This document shows, piece by piece, positions 46,301-58,257 of a stretch of 64,000 bases of DNA. The stretch comes from Lepidodermella squamata. Taxonomy: Eukaryota; Gastrotricha. The position numbers were made by a program, and so were the translations under genes. Within the stretch, counting starts at the first letter, position 1, and each line of letters begins with the position of its first letter. The notes beneath the pieces were generated by a model. That model saw only the letters and a program-made list of their open reading frames with translations. It was not told where the DNA came from and searched no databases. Where the stretch lies: assembly GCA_047495785.1 (NCBI GenBank), contig JBLDXI010000055.1, positions 1 through 64,000 on the forward strand, in the 5' to 3' direction.

Positions 46301-47294
46301 GTTGTTGTCGGTTCGGCTTTGCAGACAGATATCGCATTATCTTGTGTTATGGTTTACGATACCGCTCTTCAGACGAACGAGGTGCGTCAGGCATATGAGG
46401 CATGCAGAGCTGCTCATGGTACTGTGCCTTGTGGGGCTCCTCATATTCCTTACCCGCCGATTCCTCAAGCAACTGGCACTGTGCCGAAAAACGGCCAGTT
46501 CCCATGGATAGCGACGATAAGCAACTTGAAGGGTTATAAATGCGGTGGTGTAATCATCGACCCTCTCTTCATTCTGACTTCCGGCAGCTGTGTTAATGGC
46601 GAAAGTGCTTCAGGACTGACAGTCCGAGTTGGGGACTTCAACACTGGTGTTACAGAAACAAACGAGCGGGCTCACGCCGTTCTCGATTTCGTTAAGCATC
46701 CGAAGTACAACAGCACGTTCGCAGATATCGCCCTTATCAAGCTTAGGGATGCAATCAAACTTGAGAATGACTACGTCAATACAGCTTGTCTACCAGATTA
46801 TAGCTTGGCCGAGGGGAACTTCGCGCAAAACGAGACGCATTTCGTATACGGCTGGGGCGCTAATGGCCGTGTGTCGCTAGTGGACGTGAAAACGCCGAGA
46901 TACGCCGCGGGTGGATTGTTTCAGAACGCAAACTGCAAGAATGCTTCCGCTGTGTCTTATAGCGAGATTTTCAACGCATGCTTTCAAAGCAACTTGGAAA
47001 GGATGAGGGACGTTCCGTGCGCCGGTGACGAGGGAAGCCCTGTTATGGCCCCTTCTTCTGACATTCTCGGGAACGACCTCTTGCAAACTGTGAGCTTGAA
47101 TTGCCTTAAAAACCGTCAATTATACATCTTGTTTTCCATAGGTTGCAATCTATTCGCGCCGTAAGGCCAAGTGTCAGGTTGAAGATCCGGCTGTTCTCAC
47201 TATGATTAGTCCTTACGTGAACTGGATTCATCAAACGATCGGATGTTACATACCTGGGCTGAACAGCCCAGCAGTTTGCCCACAGCCGCATTGA
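43315..47294 (+). CDS. Secreted multi-CUB, LamG-like and trypsin-like protein with inactive protease domain
   Basis: Exons 43315-43505, 43565-43864, 43915-43959, 44014-44427, 44490-44894, 44952-45368, 45424-47089 and 47142-47294 encode 1196 aa. A signal peptide (MGTFLLTAMLLGMAVQYSTA) precedes about five CUB-like repeats (GPDENLAWRFDA, NYIDNVTLYDGY, WKYCSSGRYMFIQFESD), separated by Thr/Pro-rich, probably O-glycosylated linkers. A LamG/concanavalin-like domain follows (LLGFWPLDSQSRLNDVSG), then a trypsin fold (GQFPWIATI, CGGVIIDPLFILTSGSC, FADIALIKL, CAGDEGSPV, NWIHQTIG). The catalytic His of AAHC is Ser (46586-46588) and the Ser of GDSGGP is Glu (47030-47032); only Asp remains, so proteolysis is unlikely. 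Probably an extracellular binding or scaffolding protein. The acceptor at 45422-45423 was chosen because the next one gives a stop. Confidence 0.85.
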
Positions 47295-47816
47295 TTTTCT
47301 CAACAATCGAGACGATTCCCGTAGATTGAGGAGAACTATGTTTAGGTTTAGAATGAACCCCGTAAAGGTTATGGCCTATAGTTAATAGAACTGCTTGCGG
47401 TTGGAATAAACTTATAGCTTCTGAGATGCAATGAATAATTTGTGTACACATTTTTGTGATTTTCAAACTTTCAGAGTTTTTCCGTGTTCCAAACAGGTAT
47501 ATAAAATCAGCTGAAATCGAATTCCTGAGTTGCCGTCTGCGTCCATTTAAATTTCGAATCATTCAGTGAATAACATCCTGCAGTCTGAACATCCTGAACA
47601 TCCTGCAGTCTGAATTCGGCTATCATGGTCACGTTTATTTCAACTTTTTTCAAAGAGAGGTATAAATTATAGCAATATCCGCTAGACATGTATGCCGTAA
47701 AAGAATAAATATTATGAACAAATTCGCTTTGAAGGTACAACTTCTGAAATACGGCGGCTTTTTGCGTAAACACGTTGTGGTGTGAAATACCGCGAGATGC
47801 GTAGCTCAGCGTCAAG
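47295..47816. other. Convergent 3' spacer between the CUB and mGluR genes
   Basis: 522 bp between 3' ends. It holds a short direct repeat: CATCCTGCAGTCTGAA at 47574-47589 and 47599-47614, separated by CATCCTGAA. No gene found. Confidence 0.55.
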
Positions 47817-50800
47817 CTACACTTCTGTCGATTGGAAGACCGAGATATCGATATCAACCCCAAGGTTGTTCATGTATTCACGGAAGCGAACCGCGTTCAC
47901 TTCTTCGTCGTCAAGTAACCGCATGCCGGTTACTGACATCTCTTCGATGGAAGGCAGGTCTGCGAGGGTGTCGTTGCTGAGACCACTACTCATGGACGAG
48001 GCTATGGTTGGGCGGAGGTTTGAGACTGGCACACCCTCCATAGCCCGCTCAGAGGATCCCGGCGTCATTGCTAAACCTGCAAATCGTTGTTGGTGATGAG
48101 GACTTGGGCGCACTAACCGATGCTGAGAGGACCCAGTTGCAACCCTCCAACCAGGCGAAGGATTGGTTGGCATTTGTCCAATTGGTGGTCCGGGGTGAAC
48201 GGGCGGCCTATCGAAGATATAAAAAATCAATTTATCAAAGCCCGACACCAGAAACCCACCTGTTTTGATAAGCTATAACTTGCCGATCAGCAGTAGCAAT
48301 CCTAACAGCGACTGTAGTAGAGGGTGAAGACGCCGTGCTGGAGTCCTCACAATAACTAGTTGAATCGTTCGCTGGACCCAGGTCTATAATCCCGCTGGCA
48401 CCGGACGCGTTTGAAGGGCGTCCTATCCCCACAGTTTGTTGCATGATATTTCCAGACATAACAACCATTTGATTGATGGTGCTTGACGAAGACGGAGTGC
48501 CGACATCAGAGGCCGATGGTGAGTAGCGTGACTTCGGCCTTACTTCGAAAGACGTCGATGACATGGGGGATAACAGTAAAGCTTTTGGATCCATTGAAGA
48601 CCTCCCGGACTTTCGAGGGCTTTCACTGTTGAACACCAAGGCTTTTGGTCGACTCGCGAACGAAACGGGCTCACCAGCCTCAGCGTTCGTACTCGACGCA
48701 ACACTAACATCGTCTTGGGTAGTGGCAGACGAGGATTCATTGCTATCAGAGGCGGCAACTTCTTTCACTCGCTTATGGAAAACCCGCGGAACTTCGAAAG
48801 GTAAGCGGGATGGCTTATCGAAAAATACAGTCGGCATGAATTTTTGCAAGCTCTTCGCCGTTTTACCACTGCTTGTCGATTTCACCTTGGCTTCGTTACG
48901 GCGTTTTTCTTCGATTTCAGTGGGAGATATCGGTCTGGGCGGGCCGGCAGGGACGGTGTAAGATGAGTGGGGTTGAAAGACAGTTCGCCGGCTCGACTCT
49001 TTCTTAGGGCTGCGTTTCGACGACTTCTCATGCTTTGAGCTCTTATCATGAAACTTCGCGGAAGAGTATAAGTGATCGATAAGCTTTCCGGCAAGCACTG
49101 CAGGGTTTGAGGAAGATGTCAACTTGGCAGGTTTCGGTGGTAACGGAGGCGCCGAAGCAACGGTATTTGGCGATGTTACCGTTGTAGTTGCTTCACTTTT
49201 CTGACTCTGAATCACCTCAAGATTAACGTAAGTCATCGTGGCTATATCTGCGTTAGCACTTGATGGACGCTGCTGCTTCCTTGGTGTACAGTCAGTCGAT
49301 GGAATTTTACCGGTCGGGTTATCCTTATTACTTCCTATTGACGATATCGAAGGCTGCTGCTGTAAGGAGGGTCTCTTCGAACTACCCCTACGAGCTGGGG
49401 ATGCTTTGCCCTGGGCATGAGGCGAGCTGCTACCTCCTCTGAGGGACGAAGTATTGTCGGCCACATCTTCATCCTCCTCTGGAATAGGCGATGGGCGAGG
49501 TAAAAGTAACGGCAAGGCAACTCCGGTTGTTGGCATCAGGAGACGGCTCTGATCGATGGGTGATGTCACCTCTCTAGCCAGCTCGGCCGAAGTAGACGAG
49601 CTATCACTGTTTCCGTGAGCTTCCGAAGAATTCTCTTCGTGTTCGATTTTCGGCGCCTGATGTTGCTGAGATTTTCCAGCTCCTGATGTGACCTCTACAG
49701 ATTCTGCTGAGGAATTACTATGGGACCGGCTTCGATGCGAGGCTTTGTTGCTAGTCATCGTCGACCTGCGCTCTGGAGTGTGGCGAGATGACGAATCAGA
49801 AACTTCTTCCTCGCCCTCGGACAAATGCTCTATTGTCATGGGTTTCGGAGAAATTTGTTCCTGACTACCGGACATGCTACCACTACTCATCTGTGGGGCT
49901 AACATTGGCATCATGGAACCGGCTCGAGTTTGTCTAAGAGCGGCAACTAACAGCCGTTCGGCTGAACCAGCGGAAGCTACGGACATGCGGCGTTGATGCA
50001 TCAACTCGGAAATCGTTTTCGGCTTCGGCATTTTCGGAGGGTTAGGTGTTGGAATAATCGCTTCGACAATTTTATCGGCTAAAAGTTCGTCGCTAGAAGG
50101 AGAAAAATTACTTGATAAGAATCGACTGAGAGAGGAAAAGCTCTTACATTTGAGCAGTACTGGTACGGGTTGATGCCGAAGGATTCCGAGTAGGAAATCT
50201 TTGTTTAAGATCATTGGGAGATTCGCGACCGCTCCGCCGCGAATCTCCGCCCATGTCGTTCATAGATCCAAAACTATCCATTCGAGACCTAGAACTCTCG
50301 CCCGCCTGACTGAAAGCACTTTTCGTATTCTTTTCCGGTTGATATACCATAATGTAAATTTTTGGATAAAATAGAAATATAAGAGCAGCTGTAGCACTGG
50401 CGCTTATGCAGAAGGACATGAGCGTTTCTCGAGACTCGCTGTTGAAGAAAATCGGCATGAAAGACGACCAGATGGCGCAGGTCGTGTACATGCAGAAGCC
50501 GATGAATTTCGCCTCGTTAAAGTTCTCCGGCATGTTCCGCGTTCGAACTGCGTACAGCGTACACATGACCATGAGGAACATGTCGAATCCAAACGGGACC
50601 ATTATATCATAATCTGATACTTTACATTTCAACCGGACTTCTTTTCGATTTTCTTGCGGGTATACAAGATCAGAGCCAGCCTAATAAAAGCGATAGACCT
50701 TCATATAAATCTAAATAAGGGTGTTAAAATGACTTACAGGGTCCAGAATGAGCATAAGAGTGATTATAACGCATTCAGTACCAACAATTATACACGTAAT

Positions 50801-53421
50801 GACAACTTGAGCTGAAGCGCTGAGGAAGCGCGGTTTGCGTGTTATGATTTTCTTCTTGCTACCTGAAAGTATGCGTGCTATTCGATTGGTTTTTGTTGCC
50901 AAGGCGCCGTAGATGAGCGAGAAAGAGAATCCGGGTAAGATGCGGTTGAGATAGCAGCTTATTAGCGTAGGCTTCATGAGAAGTGGCACCGTGGTGAGGT
51001 AGGACAAGAAAACGCCGGCGAGGATGATGTACGTCAACTCGCGGGTTGAGGCCTTAACAACGGGCGTTGAGTTGTGGCGCACGAAGATGATGAGCACGAA
51101 GGCACATGATAGAACTCCGAACAGCGAGAACACAACACAAATTATGGAATCTTTATCCATCAGGCTTTTGTACTTGATTTCCAAAGGCAAGCAAGCTGAA
51201 ACAAAAAGGTCCCCCTTAATAAATCTGAAATCGTCAACTTCGCGAAAACTCACCAGTCAAATTGTCATCGGGCCACCATCCTTTTTGGCAAGCCATGCAA
51301 CGACTATCACTGATAATATACTCGTGCTCTAAGCACTGTTGACATGACCAGCAACATGGGACTCCTCCTTCTTGTATTTTCTGTAAAAATATTTGAAAAG
51401 CTTTAGCCATGCCAAGGTTCTACAACCGTTGAATCTACCTTAACTTTGCCTTTTTCGCAGGGCTTACTGCATACAGATTCTATCAGACGCTCTTGATCAT
51501 CTGTGATGTTCAGCCATTCGATTGGTTCTTTGATGATGAGTTTACCCGAGTCCCACCAGCCGATTTTGTGGTAGCGGTAGTTCCTCGTAGTGTCATTGAA
51601 GCGGAAATTCATAATTTCATAACGGCCAACACCGTCCATCGAATCGTCGAACATTATTGAATCATTTGCGTAGGAAAGAAAGCTGACATTGCGGAGATAA
51701 GACCATACCATTGAGCCATTAATAGTTTGGTTGATGTGCGGGCAACCTGAGAAATCCCTCGGGTTCGGACACATCACCTTCAGCATGTCGTGAAAGGCGT
51801 GAGCAATTGCGTAGACAGCATTTACAACAAAACCCAACTTGGCCTCTTGCACGATGGATGAAGGAGTGATTCGCTGCTCGGGACTAGTAGGATCACAAGG
51901 CTTCTTGCGACCGTAAATCGCCCGGTCGAAAGTGCAGTTGAACTTCCACTCCCAGTACTCTTGAAACCAAGGATTCCTCTCGTTGGTTAAAGGACTGAGG
52001 CGGCTGAAATGCTCCTCAAAACCGTCGATTTTGGGCGAGTGTAAATTGATCGATACACCTCCATTTGCAGTAGATTCAATGCCTTTTACGATCTCCTCAC
52101 GAACGTTCCAGCCATCACTGCCTAAAACAATGAATTTCCCATCGTAATCGGGGTGCATTCGGCGGTAATGAAGTGACGCGTTGTAAATTCCACGCACAGC
52201 CCAGCCATCACAGAAGCATACAATTATTTTCGCTTTGTCTTTGCCTTTTGAGCGAATTTCATTGATCAGCTCCATGTATTGCCCGTCATGAGTTGGCACA
52301 TTCGCCTTAAGCTTCTTATCGACGGCGATGCAAGCGCCTGTTTTCGATAAAATCGTCTTAAATTCTTCGATTCCGTTTTCACCGTACATGCCATCAGTGT
52401 GAACCTATTGATTGTAAACAGAAAACGGACAAACATTTAAAAATCCACCTCCACAGAAAAATGAGTCATTCTTAGCTTTTCGATGTACGAAAATAAATTG
52501 AAATAATGTACATTACTTGCTACCTGAGAGCTGAATGATGAATAATATGGGTGAAATGTTAAGCGTTTCATCGATTGATAAAATGAGGAGTCCTCTACCC
52601 TCCCTAAAAATAGGACGCAGACAATCATAAAAACTTACAGCGTGGATGTAAGTCCAATTGTGATGAACAATAATGTCGACTAAAGCTCTAGCCTGTTGCC
52701 TATCTGAGGGTACGACTCGGGAGAAGAACCTGTGCTTGCTCTTCTCACTGAGCTCAACAGCAGTTGCGCCAAAGTCAATTTCTGGAATTTCAAACAGCTG
52801 CAGGACATTCTGAATCGGCCCGCTGATTGTCGAAGAGCCTGGCCCGATTAAGGCGGCTATCGTTTTGCCGCGTTGTTGCGGGCTGCATTCGGCGCCCCTA
52901 GCAGGCGATACAGCTTGGCCGGATGTAGACGCCGCATCGACTCCTCCGGTCATCTGTTTGTCTAATGTACCTATTTTGTTGCGGATGAAATCGATTGATT
53001 GCTCAAGCGCGACGGGTATTGTCCAGCATGAGTCGCGAACGTCGTAGCCGAGTTTAATGCCGGGTAATAAATCATCACTATCGTTGATCTCGTCGACAGT
53101 CCTGAAAAACTGTTCGAGGCGCTGGATGCCGTACGCCTCCCAAATGATGCCACAAGCTTGACGGTAGTCGTTTTTCTTATCGCTTTGTCTGTGCATCGGC
53201 ATGAGAACGCCAATCATTATATCACCGTCCATGTAGGCGCGTTTCGTTCGCGCTTTGAGCGACTGGTCCAACTGCGCCGTCGTGACGGTGAACGCCACGG
53301 CGGCGAGCAGAAGCAGTCGCTGTAGGCACGAACCCGGTAACGCGCTATTCGGTGGAGATAACGGTGAAATTCGTCGAAGAACAGCGGTGAAATCAGCAGC
53401 GGCAACAAATGCATTATGCAT
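47817..53421 (-). CDS. Metabotropic glutamate receptor (group I-like) with very long cytoplasmic tail
   Basis: Exons 53421-52639, 52404-51439, 51380-51254, 51195-50738, 50680-50148, 50092-48260 and 48207-47817 give 1696 aa. A signal sequence (LQRLLLLAAVAFTVTTAQ) leads into the Venus-flytrap domain. Glutamate contacts look conserved: YGIQR, GPGSST, GAT, RVVPSD, TDGMYGENG, GSDGW and KLGFVVNAVY. The cysteine-rich domain (VPCCWSCQQC, CMACQKGWWPDD) and seven-helix region (TRELTYIILAGVFLSYL, KTNRIARILSGSKKKI, NFNEAKFIGFCMYTT) follow. KTNRIARI and the GSKKKI loop favour the mGluR1/5 group, coupled to Gq and phospholipase C. The tail is about 800 residues, Ser/Pro-rich, has SH3-type PPLPPKP and ends STEV, a class I PDZ ligand; I see no Homer PPxxF site. 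The start was taken at the first ATG; upstream in-frame codons are non-ATG. Confidence 0.93.
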
Positions 53422-55788
53422 TTGCCGTCGAGGCCCTAGAACCACGTAGTAGCGCCAGTTTTTTTTACATCAAAATTGTTAGAAAAAAATCTAGAGCAAA
53501 GAAATACGCGAGTGAGTACGACACGTATGATGAATTAGACGTAATAGTAGGTACATCGATAGAATTGTCGAGCTAATGCGCGCGCTGGAAAAGGAAATCG
53601 CAGTAAGAAATGGCGCTCTAATCACCTTGATGCGTGAAAAGCGCGCGCTCACGGCGGATGTTTGTGTGAGCGAAAAAAGTTGACCTTGAACAGGGCTTGG
53701 CTTGGCCAGAAAAAAAAACAGCGGAAAAGTTATCGAAGCGGGTGAAAATTTTTGGTGATTACTGCGCAAGTGCGGCGCGAATAAACAAGCGTGACGCAGT
53801 GATCCGTATAGCCAATCATTGACTCGCCACCCCGTCTACTATCAACAAGTATAATGCCGATAATAATAACAAACATGGCCAAATTTTTTGGTTGCCACAG
53901 TAATAATTCGGCGTCATTATGGCATGTACGGGTTAGCATCGCCCGTTCTCCCTTGTTGTCCTGTGGCAGCGGCCAGTCTCTGTGAAATAACAATAATAAT
54001 GATTATCGTCATCATTGTAGGAACGTTGTATATAGTAGAGCCTTTTATTCAGATGCAGATAATACGCCTATTGTAATAACAATGTGCGCGTATTTTTTCG
54101 TTGCCGATCGGTCGTCGGTCGCGAGCCGGCCACAATGTCGCCGATACAGGCGCATGTTTTTACACGCTTTTAACCGAGCTATTGATCGAGATTCGCCTTA
54201 CAGATATGCGAATAGATAAATATATAGACAGGCCTCTTGTAGTACACGCCGCTAAATTACTATTATCACAGAAGCGGCCGCAACGTCCGCGCCTCGACAA
54301 TACGACAAACACGAATGTTCGATTTAGTGTTTCGCTGTCGTAGTACTAGTAGTAGACTGCAATCGCGCTATAGATCGTTCGTCATTTCATGCGCCCATTA
54401 TTATTACTATTATTATGACTATTATTTTGTCCGCAGCCAACATTCATCGTTGCAATCTCGCGACAACAAAATAACACGCGCGCGCTTGTGTTCCGGATGC
54501 GCGTGTATGTTGCTTGCTGAAAAATGCGCTCCCTATCTCTGATGTATGGCGCCAGAGTCGCCGGCGTCGCGCCTCGTCCGTCGCCCAGTCGCCGCTGCCG
54601 CCGCCGCCGCCGCCGCGCTGCCGGTCTTATCGAGAGCGCGATAATACAGCAGACGTACTGTAATGACAATAATGCAAGCGAAAAAATAACAATTTTCAGG
54701 CGGCTGGCCGTTCGCAATTGGCGACTGGCCGGCGTGTTAGTTTTTCACGCTGGGCGTATGTTTTGCGCTTCGATGCCTCCGGATTATACAAGCGGCGCCG
54801 CGCTATTTTCACTTTACTTTTGTTTTCCAGCCACGTAGTTTTAACAAAATTCCGCGCGCGCGCGTGTTGCAACACTACGGCTTCTCCCGAGAATGACAGC
54901 AGCATCATCATCGCCAGGGACAAATAATCGAAGTAATTCAACGACAATGATGGGCTGTCGTTGAGATTGGCGCCGCATTTTCACTGCTACAACAATTCAC
55001 CGCATCACGCGGCGATAAAACCTAAAATGTATTTGGGGAAAAGCAACCCGTTTATGCCTATACTCCCGCACTCAATCTTAGGGAAGAAAAGGCTAGCTTA
55101 ATGTCATTACTCGAATTTCTGCGCTGGAAGTCAGCAGTCATCTATCACCCACACACACGGACATCGCGGCAATAAATGTTGTTATCAAAGCCGCAGCATA
55201 AAATCAGAACGAGAAAGCGCAACATGCAGGGAGGGGCGGGTAAAAAATCCTACAAAGCATCGGCGCGGAAATTCGGATGAGTTGGAATTTTTAGGCAAAA
55301 AAATCGTCCTACGTTATAACCGGCAATATAATATCAAATATTGGCTGAATTAACATGCAAATAATGCGTTTGCCTCGGGCGCTTGAGCGGTTGTTTGTAA
55401 GAAAAAAAATCAGCGGCTCTATATCATATATGATAATGATGACATCGCGTATATTTGTCGTTATTTGAAATCTGAACTAGATTATGCAGTAAAACAGGAT
55501 GCTGAATGGCAATTAAAGCATGAGTGCCGCCACACCCGCTGTTTTTCTGATTATCAAATTTCTGAATGAGTTGGGACGGAATACAAGTTGTCCCCATTTT
55601 TGGAATCTATTGTCCTCGGCATATCGGCTCGAACTCGAATTATGACTTGTTAGAAAGTTCCGAGATGGCAGTAAATAGACTGAATTAATAAAGGAACGCA
55701 ATTGATGGAGAACAGGTCAAACGGATACGAGAAAATTTTCCTTCCTGTTTAGAAGTAGTTATGACCGATTTTTTCCGTTGATGCAATT
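53422..55788. other. Long gene-free region upstream of the mGluR gene
   Basis: About 2.4 kb. It contains simple tracts: (TTA)n near 54400-54425 and (GCC)n near 54599-54615, plus CGCGCGCG near 54853-54862. No coding similarity was seen; ORFs here track these repeats. Probably the neuronal promoter region of the receptor gene. Confidence 0.55.
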
Positions 55789-56214
55789 ATGTATGCCGCT
55801 CTAGTAACTGCAGCGGTTTGTGTCTATAATTGCTTCGATCAAAATATAATGACAAGCGTTTCCCTACTTACTTGTCATCGGCAGAGTGAGCCCTGGATCA
55901 CTTTTGAGTGTAGGAAATGGAAGTTTGGGGCTCAAAACATCAAATTACTCAGTAAAATAGCGCTGCAACCTTTCGATATTTCAGAGTCTCATGAGGAAAT
56001 AGTAAAATGCTTCGAGCAAGTGCTTGAAAATAACTGCTTCCCTTATTACTTGACCAGATCGGGAAGAATTCAAAGAAACAATAACTTTAATCTCTCAGGC
56101 CGGCACGCAATAAGCTTGGAAGTGCTGGAAATGGCTCATCAAATAATGTTCATGGATTTCAGCTTATCGTTACTATTTCAGCGTTATCCAGCTTATAAAA
56201 TGTCAGCACTCTAA
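55789..56214 (+). CDS. Hypothetical 141-residue protein, unsupported by similarity
   Basis: Single open frame from ATG 55789 to TAA-like stop at 56214. I do not recognise any family. The N-terminus (MYAALVTAAVCVYNCF) is hydrophobic and could be a signal peptide or anchor; the rest is mixed with several cysteines. An ATTAAA-like polyadenylation signal lies about 45 bp downstream. It is the longest open frame in a non-coding stretch, which is the main argument for it. It could be chance. Confidence 0.3.
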   Translation: MYAALVTAAVCVYNCFDQNIMTSVSLLTCHRQSEPWITFECRKWKFGAQNIKLLSKIALQPFDISESHEEIVKCFEQVLENNCFPYYLTRSGRIQRNNNFNLSGRHAISLEVLEMAHQIMFMDFSLSLLFQRYPAYKMSAL

Positions 56215-56905
56215 AGATAGAATTTTCTTCAATTTTAAGCCAGCTTATATCCCGATTAAACTTCAATAATTTTGTATTTTTGCTTTATTTCCTAGTTCAG
56301 TAGAATTTGAAACGACCTGGAAAGACACTGCTTCCCGCCGGGCACGACTCGCCCTAGGGCCTCAACAAAACTATTGTCGAAATCAATTAATAACTCACTT
56401 TTTATTACAAAATCTTCGATAGGATATGGTATTAGCCAAAACAAAATTTGCAGGCATAAATAGGATCCTTTCGAGTTATGACAAACAGGGCGCTAATTGA
56501 TCCAAGTATTGCTATTTAGTCAACATATTCATCTGCATATTTATTTCAAAAACTCCAAATATGATAGGAAAAATCACATGTTAGGGAAAGTCAAGGAACT
56601 CACTCATTCAACTAGAAAGTCAAGATTTTAGCACTACAATTGTCGCATTTTAGCGATATTAGATATGTATATATAAGTTGCACATTGCATTGTATGTTAA
56701 CACGGTCGCATTGATCTGGGCAAGTGGAAAACATGTTTTAGATATTACTCATTGGATGAAAGAACCAGACGTCCGCGGCTTGCAACAAATTAAGGCAGTG
56801 GTCAAGGCAAATGTCATATAAAATAACTCTCACCGTTAACATAACAATCATCAGTCAAGATCGCAAGGTTAGTTTTAAAGCGTTCTGTTCGTCATTCTTA
56901 GCAGT
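56215..56905. other. Spacer before the glutamate carrier gene
   Basis: 691 bp, mostly A/T-rich, with one short G/C-rich island at 56314-56365 that I cannot assign. No gene seen. Confidence 0.5.
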
Positions 56906-58153
56906 TTATTTAGTCTTATTCTCCGGCCGCGCGTGAGGAGGAGCGAGACTCGGGAAGGTATGGCCAACAACAAAGTTTCCGACACCGATATAATAGACGG
57001 TCTGGGCGATTCCGAATAGCGGCGCTGTGACCAAGATACGGCAAAAGCCGCCCTTGAAAAACGCTTTTATCCCTTCACCTCGCAACGTTTTTCTGAAAAA
57101 AAAAACCAATTAGAATCAAAATCAAAATGATTATTCAAGGTGAATGAACTTACACAAAGCAATCAACGATGCCTTTGTATTCTTGTTCGCCCGGTTTCTT
57201 TTCAATGGTTTGCAAACGAGTTTTCACCACTGTGATCGATAAAAATTCAATTTGCGAAAATAGTTTGCGAATTCTCATTTACCATCGAACGGTGTGACGA
57301 TAAAAGCGCTGAATGCAGCCGCCACTAACCCGGCCAGCATGGTGTGTTGTGCTACGGTTTCGTTTGTGTCTGGTCTCTTAGCTCCCTGGAGAAGGGTAGA
57401 AACATTTCATAGCAAATGAAATTAGGAGAAACAAATACATACCAGCGCATTCAAATTAGCAAACAGCGGAAAGTAGAACACGGAAAAGGAAACGTCTCGC
57501 AGCGCAGTAGGCCTCAAGCCGCGATATAAACCGAAAATACCGCGTTCTCGAATGAGGTTAGCCGCAAGACGAGAGGCGGTAAGACGCGGTCCTTTGCTTT
57601 CGCCGGATGATTCTACATAATTATTTCAGACATTGATTACCAAAGAAAAGCAGGCGATACCTTTTCTGCCCGCATCTTGCATCTGAATTTTAAGAAGCTC
57701 CATAGGCGTGGTGATAATAATTTGGCAAAGTCCAGCAGAACCTCCAGCAAGCATTTCACGAGGAATCGTCAAGCGATTTTGGCTGTCTCGTAAATGATAC
57801 CGGAAAAAGTCATTACCAACCAACTTGATAGCTTTCTCCGGAGTGATCAGCAATAAATTGACAGCAGCCCCTCGATAGCAACCGAAAAAGCCTTCCTTTT
57901 TGAAGGTTTTCTTAGCACAGTCGAACAGACTCGAGTACTCGAGTTGGCCATTTGCTAGCGGCTGTTGGTTTTGAAGGCGAGTTTTGACTAAATCGATAGG
58001 AAACACGCATGTTACACCCACGATTCCAGCGAATCCACCGTCAATAATCTTGGGGATGGGGCTGAATTGAAACAAACCGGAATAATATCCGCAGCATTGT
58101 AATTTGAATACTTACAAGAAAGTTTCCACCTGCTGCTGTCCTGCTGGAGCCAT
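56906..58153 (-). CDS. SLC25A22: Mitochondrial glutamate carrier (SLC25A18/A22-like)
   Basis: Six exons: 58153-58116, 58061-57661, 57612-57443, 57385-57283, 57229-57154 and 57092-56906, totalling 975 nt and 324 aa (human about 323). Three mitochondrial-carrier repeats, each with PX(D/E)XX(K/R): [22 protein letters not shown] and TPFDVVKTRLQ. Diagnostic sequence [59 protein letters not shown] and [14 protein letters not shown] matches the glutamate carriers GC1/GC2, which bring glutamate and a proton into the matrix. The start exon is short, [12 protein letters not shown]. An acceptor-like TTATTCTAG ends at 58174, 20 nt before the ATG; MED7 ends 104 bp upstream on the same strand. Confidence 0.95.
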
Positions 58154-58257
58154 TTCAAAATTTAGTAACCCGTCTAGAATAATGATCGTATATTGAAAAG
58201 TTCAGCATTTTAATATTAAACGACGAAAGACAGGTACAAAACAAGCGTAAGCACGGG
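58154..58257 (-). promoter_or_regulatory. 104 bp MED7-carrier spacer with acceptor-like site
   Basis: Minus-strand spacer containing an AATATTAAAA polyadenylation-like stretch followed by ATCATTATTCTAG, then the carrier ATG. Polyadenylation of the first gene followed by a trans-splice acceptor for the second is the classic operon layout; it is inferred here. Confidence 0.45.

Noticed and set aside
54390-54430. (TTA)n run as a CRISPR-like or functional array
   Set aside because: Simple microsatellite in an animal intergenic region without spacers.
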